The notes under the pieces are model-generated. The model was not told where the DNA came from and did not search any database. It was given only the letters and a program-made list of their open reading frames with translations. 7,727 nt of DNA. Origin: Bacteroidales bacterium (GTDB lineage Bacteria; Bacteroidota; Bacteroidia; Bacteroidales; F082). The stretch is taken from NCBI GenBank assembly GCA_016281295.1, contig JAEEII010000229.1, positions 1-7,727 on the forward strand, read 5' to 3'. Below, piece after piece: positions 5,646-7,727 of this stretch. Made by a program: the position numbers and the translations under genes. Within the stretch, counting starts at the first letter, position 1. Each line of letters opens with the position of its first letter.

Positions 5646-6101
5646 ATGAATAAAAGACAGGTATCGGATGCTATCAGGAAAGCGCTTGACAGAAGTCCAT
5701 ATCGCGACTTTTTTGTGAGACATGGTGGCTGTTATCGGCTTTTCTTTGAATATGATGGCCATTCAGCTCAAGTTTACTCCCCCGCCCCAAATAAAGCGTG
5801 TCTAATGGTTTTCCCGGATCAAGTTAAAGAAGACACCATCGTTGTCTCAACCGATGCGATTCGTTTGCCTCAAGATATGGATGAAGACTCCATCGCGGAA
5901 AAACTTATCAAGATCAATTCTGTCAATAAGGGGATCCGTTATGAAATGCCTTTCCTCTATCATGCCGGCCCCGATATTAATAGAGCGGTGCTGGTTATCA
6001 AGGAAGTCCGTTCAATGAGCGAGGATTATGTTTCTAATCATCTTCCAGCAGGGATAGAGGAAGTTCTGAAAGCGACGGCGGCGTTTGTAGATCAGTCCTA
6101 A
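5646..6101 (+). CDS. Uncharacterised small alpha/beta protein D
   Basis: This 151-residue protein is separated from the FGE-like gene by 2 bp, so it is surely co-transcribed. The order of elements by eye is an N-terminal helix (MNKRQVSDAIRKALDRS), strands (YRLFFEYDGH, ACLMVFP, IVVSTD), a helix (EDSIAEKLIKINS), strands (IRYEMPFLYH, AVLVIKEV) and a long C-terminal helix. This helix-strand-helix order is reminiscent of YbjN-like or type III secretion chaperone-like folds, which act as small binding modules; the resemblance is topological only. Its last 68 bases overlap the end of the opposing minus-strand gene. No catalytic motif is seen. Confidence 0.75.
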   Translation: MNKRQVSDAIRKALDRSPYRDFFVRHGGCYRLFFEYDGHSAQVYSPAPNKACLMVFPDQVKEDTIVVSTDAIRLPQDMDEDSIAEKLIKINSVNKGIRYEMPFLYHAGPDINRAVLVIKEVRSMSEDYVSNHLPAGIEEVLKATAAFVDQS

Positions 6102-7092
6102 GGTCCTGCCAAGATTGAACGGTTCTTTTGTAATCATCCTCATTGAAGAGATCGTCATCTACCAGGGACCTAAGGAAGTAGACGGTTCGTGCCAACTGAA
6201 AATCGGTTGCGCCAGATGCCTTGACCAGGCTGATGGCGGTTTGTTCCATTTTCGCAAGCCGTATCAACCCTTCCGTATATCCCATACGCCTCATAGCCCA
6301 GATGATCCTGCCCATTTCCAGATATGGCAGGAAACTGTATTCAGAGATTTCTTCGTACATAATGAAATCTTTACAGTCCAGTTCGCGGATAAACTGATCG
6401 ACCTTCCCATCTATCTCCGGCACCTTATCTGTCCGCTGGAGTTTCCCATACACGTAGAACCAATCGATGATGCGCAGCCTGCTTTCATCAATGACGAAGT
6501 CAGGCTCACCGCCTAACCTGCCGCAAAGAATCGCGTATGCGCTTTGTGGGTCATGAGAGGCCCGGACCAACCCCTCTTGTTCTTGCATAACGAAGTCTTC
6601 GTGCATCATATAGAGAATAGTCATCGCCATAATCGGGCCCTTGTGTGCTCCCCACGCGGCCTTGATCTTGTTTTCCAAGCCGGGGATCCAGCGCTTGCGC
6701 AAACGCGTGGCCGCCCACTCCGAAGCGTATTTTCCACCCGAAAGGAAGGCCCGAAGGATTCTCTTCTGGTTGTTGAAACTTTGCGTTTCGTATCTCTTAG
6801 TCAGCTGCCTGAACGCGTAGCTGACTTTTTTGCTTTTCTTGTTGCCATACCAGCGAAGCAGCGTTTCGATGGGCTCGTTACCCTTAGCGTGCATCTTCAG
6901 CCATTTGATGAAGTCCATCAATTGCCAGGGGATGTCCTTTCTCCTGGAAAGACCGGCCTCAACTTCAATAAGCAAGTTGAAAGGGAGAGATTGCAGGATG
7001 GCGTGATAGAGCTTCTTGTCCGAATCCTGCAAGCTCTCATAAATGGGGGACACTTCTTCCACAAAGAAAGCGACTAGTTCATTTACATTCAT
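6034..7092 (-). CDS. Uncharacterised helical protein E
   Basis: The protein has 352 residues from ATG 7092 (a TTG lies two codons upstream at 7098). I do not recognise it. It appears all-helical, with no signal peptide or membrane span, and is rich in W, Y, R and K. A strongly basic middle section (ATRLRKRWIPGLENKIKAAW, about residues 128-150) could contact nucleic acid or an acidic partner such as protein B; this is speculation. The gene follows gene F by 23 bp from that gene's stop to ATG 7092, so the two form a minus-strand operon. It ends inside the 3' end of gene D, a 68-bp convergent overlap. Long open frames on the opposite strand here (6115-6516, 6544-7077) are shadows of this gene. 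Confidence 0.8.
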   Translation of the reverse strand: MNVNELVAFFVEEVSPIYESLQDSDKKLYHAILQSLPFNLLIEVEAGLSRRKDIPWQLMDFIKWLKMHAKGNEPIETLLRWYGNKKSKKVSYAFRQLTKRYETQSFNNQKRILRAFLSGGKYASEWAATRLRKRWIPGLENKIKAAWGAHKGPIMAMTILYMMHEDFVMQEQEGLVRASHDPQSAYAILCGRLGGEPDFVIDESRLRIIDWFYVYGKLQRTDKVPEIDGKVDQFIRELDCKDFIMYEEISEYSFLPYLEMGRIIWAMRRMGYTEGLIRLAKMEQTAISLVKASGATDFQLARTVYFLRSLVDDDLFNEDDYKRTVQSWQDLRTDLQTPPSLSELPLSLLEDD

Positions 7093-7115
7093 AAACAACT
7101 GAGCTCTTTAACCTT

Positions 7116-7727
7116 TCATTTTCTCGTTAATTCCTCATCCGACACCCCGAAGAGTTGAGCAAAGCTCTTCCTGCAAAGGTCGGCTTCCGGAGTATCATAA
7201 TCGGAGACAACGTCAAAACCTTCTTTGATCAGATCTGCTATTTCCTGCTCGTTGGGAGTTTCTTCTCTCTCCAGTTTGAGATAGAGAAGGTCGTGAATGG
7301 CGCCGGAAATATGCACGGCATACAATTCGGTATCACGAACAGGACTGTCGGGCTTTGCATTCAAATGGCACTGAATTCCCTCAGACAGCAGATATTCCTC
7401 TTCTTTTCCGGTCCTGCCGAAAGTCCTGTAACAGATCCGTCCGCAAAGGAGGTAAAGCAACGCAGCACACGTGTCAGCCCCGGCTTTCCCACTCTCGACC
7501 GTCTTCTTCGCGGTCTCAAAAATCCGATCGGCCTCCGGCAACTTACCGTCCAGGACAGAGATGGCATCCAACAATTTCAAGCACGTTTTGCAAAGATCAG
7601 CAGTGACTCTCTTTTTCTGGGGAGACAATCTCTCACAGAGCTGGCAGAAATGGTTTGCCATTGATGCAGAAACATCATTCCACATGCTGATGAACGGCTT
7701 CAGTGCTTTCTTTTCAAACTGAGGCTT
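7116..7727 (-). CDS. Uncharacterised helical protein F, 5' end beyond the window
   Basis: The frame stays open from the stop at 7116-7118 to the right edge of the window. The codons upstream of ATG 7685 (KPQFEKKALKPFIS) read as ordinary protein, so the true start probably lies outside. At least 203 residues are visible, nearly all helical and possibly of TPR-like repeat character. Counting from Met at 7685, cysteines at 14, 17, 32 and 35 form CxxC-x14-CxxC, compatible with a zinc site but also with chance in a cysteine-containing helix pair. The gene lies just upstream of gene E on the same strand, and the two are probably co-transcribed from a promoter beyond the window. No family is recognised. 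Confidence 0.75.
   Translation of the reverse strand, partial: KPQFEKKALKPFISMWNDVSASMANHFCQLCERLSPQKKRVTADLCKTCLKLLDAISVLDGKLPEADRIFETAKKTVESGKAGADTCAALLYLLCGRICYRTFGRTGKEEEYLLSEGIQCHLNAKPDSPVRDTELYAVHISGAIHDLLYLKLEREETPNEQEIADLIKEGFDVVSDYDTPEADLCRKSFAQLFGVSDEELTRK

Noticed and set aside
6115..7077. Two long plus-strand frames (6115-6516 and 6544-7077)
   Set aside because: They are shadows of gene E; the minus-strand frame is longer, uninterrupted and of normal composition.

Overview
The window looks like an accessory region from a Bacteroidales-type gut bacterium. That placement is an inference. It rests on mid-GC coding sequence with weak or absent Shine-Dalgarno sites, gene families common as cargo in that order, and a GC-rich hairpin cluster resembling mobilisation regions of Bacteroides integrative elements. 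No rRNA, tRNA, CRISPR array or intact transposase is visible.

Left part (1-2500): a non-coding, hairpin-rich stretch (1-344) leads into a 75-77 bp direct repeat whose copies (345-419 and 2408-2484) flank a two-gene unit. The unit encodes an ImmA/IrrE-type zinc metallopeptidase (567-1727) and a PIN-like DUF4411-type nuclease (1718-2302), overlapping by 10 bp. This is a recognised toxin-antitoxin-like pairing, and the repeats suggest it arrived as a cargo block.

Middle part (2500-3545): about 450 bp dense in strong inverted repeats and without a convincing gene is followed by a broken minus-strand gene (2979-3445). That gene encoded a small HAD-superfamily protein. It now carries one single-base deletion and one in-frame TAG; restoring the base gives a 155-residue protein with the HAD motifs in place.

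Right part (3546-7727): four tightly packed plus-strand genes (3546-6101) face two minus-strand genes (6034-7092 and 7116 to beyond the window), and the two sets overlap tail to tail by 68 bp. Only the third plus-strand gene is recognisable. It encodes a short, divergent FGE-sulfatase/SUMF1-type domain that lacks the cysteine arrangement of active formylglycine-generating enzymes. The other five are unrecognised: A is mixed alpha/beta, B, E and F are mainly helical, and D is a small alpha/beta protein. The compact layout and the degenerate FGE domain make this block the best candidate for an undescribed multi-protein system. FGE-like domains occur in NTPase-centred conflict systems such as the MoxR/vWA-associated ones, so partners may lie beyond the right edge. 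No catalytic domain is identified in the six genes, and a defence role is only a hypothesis.
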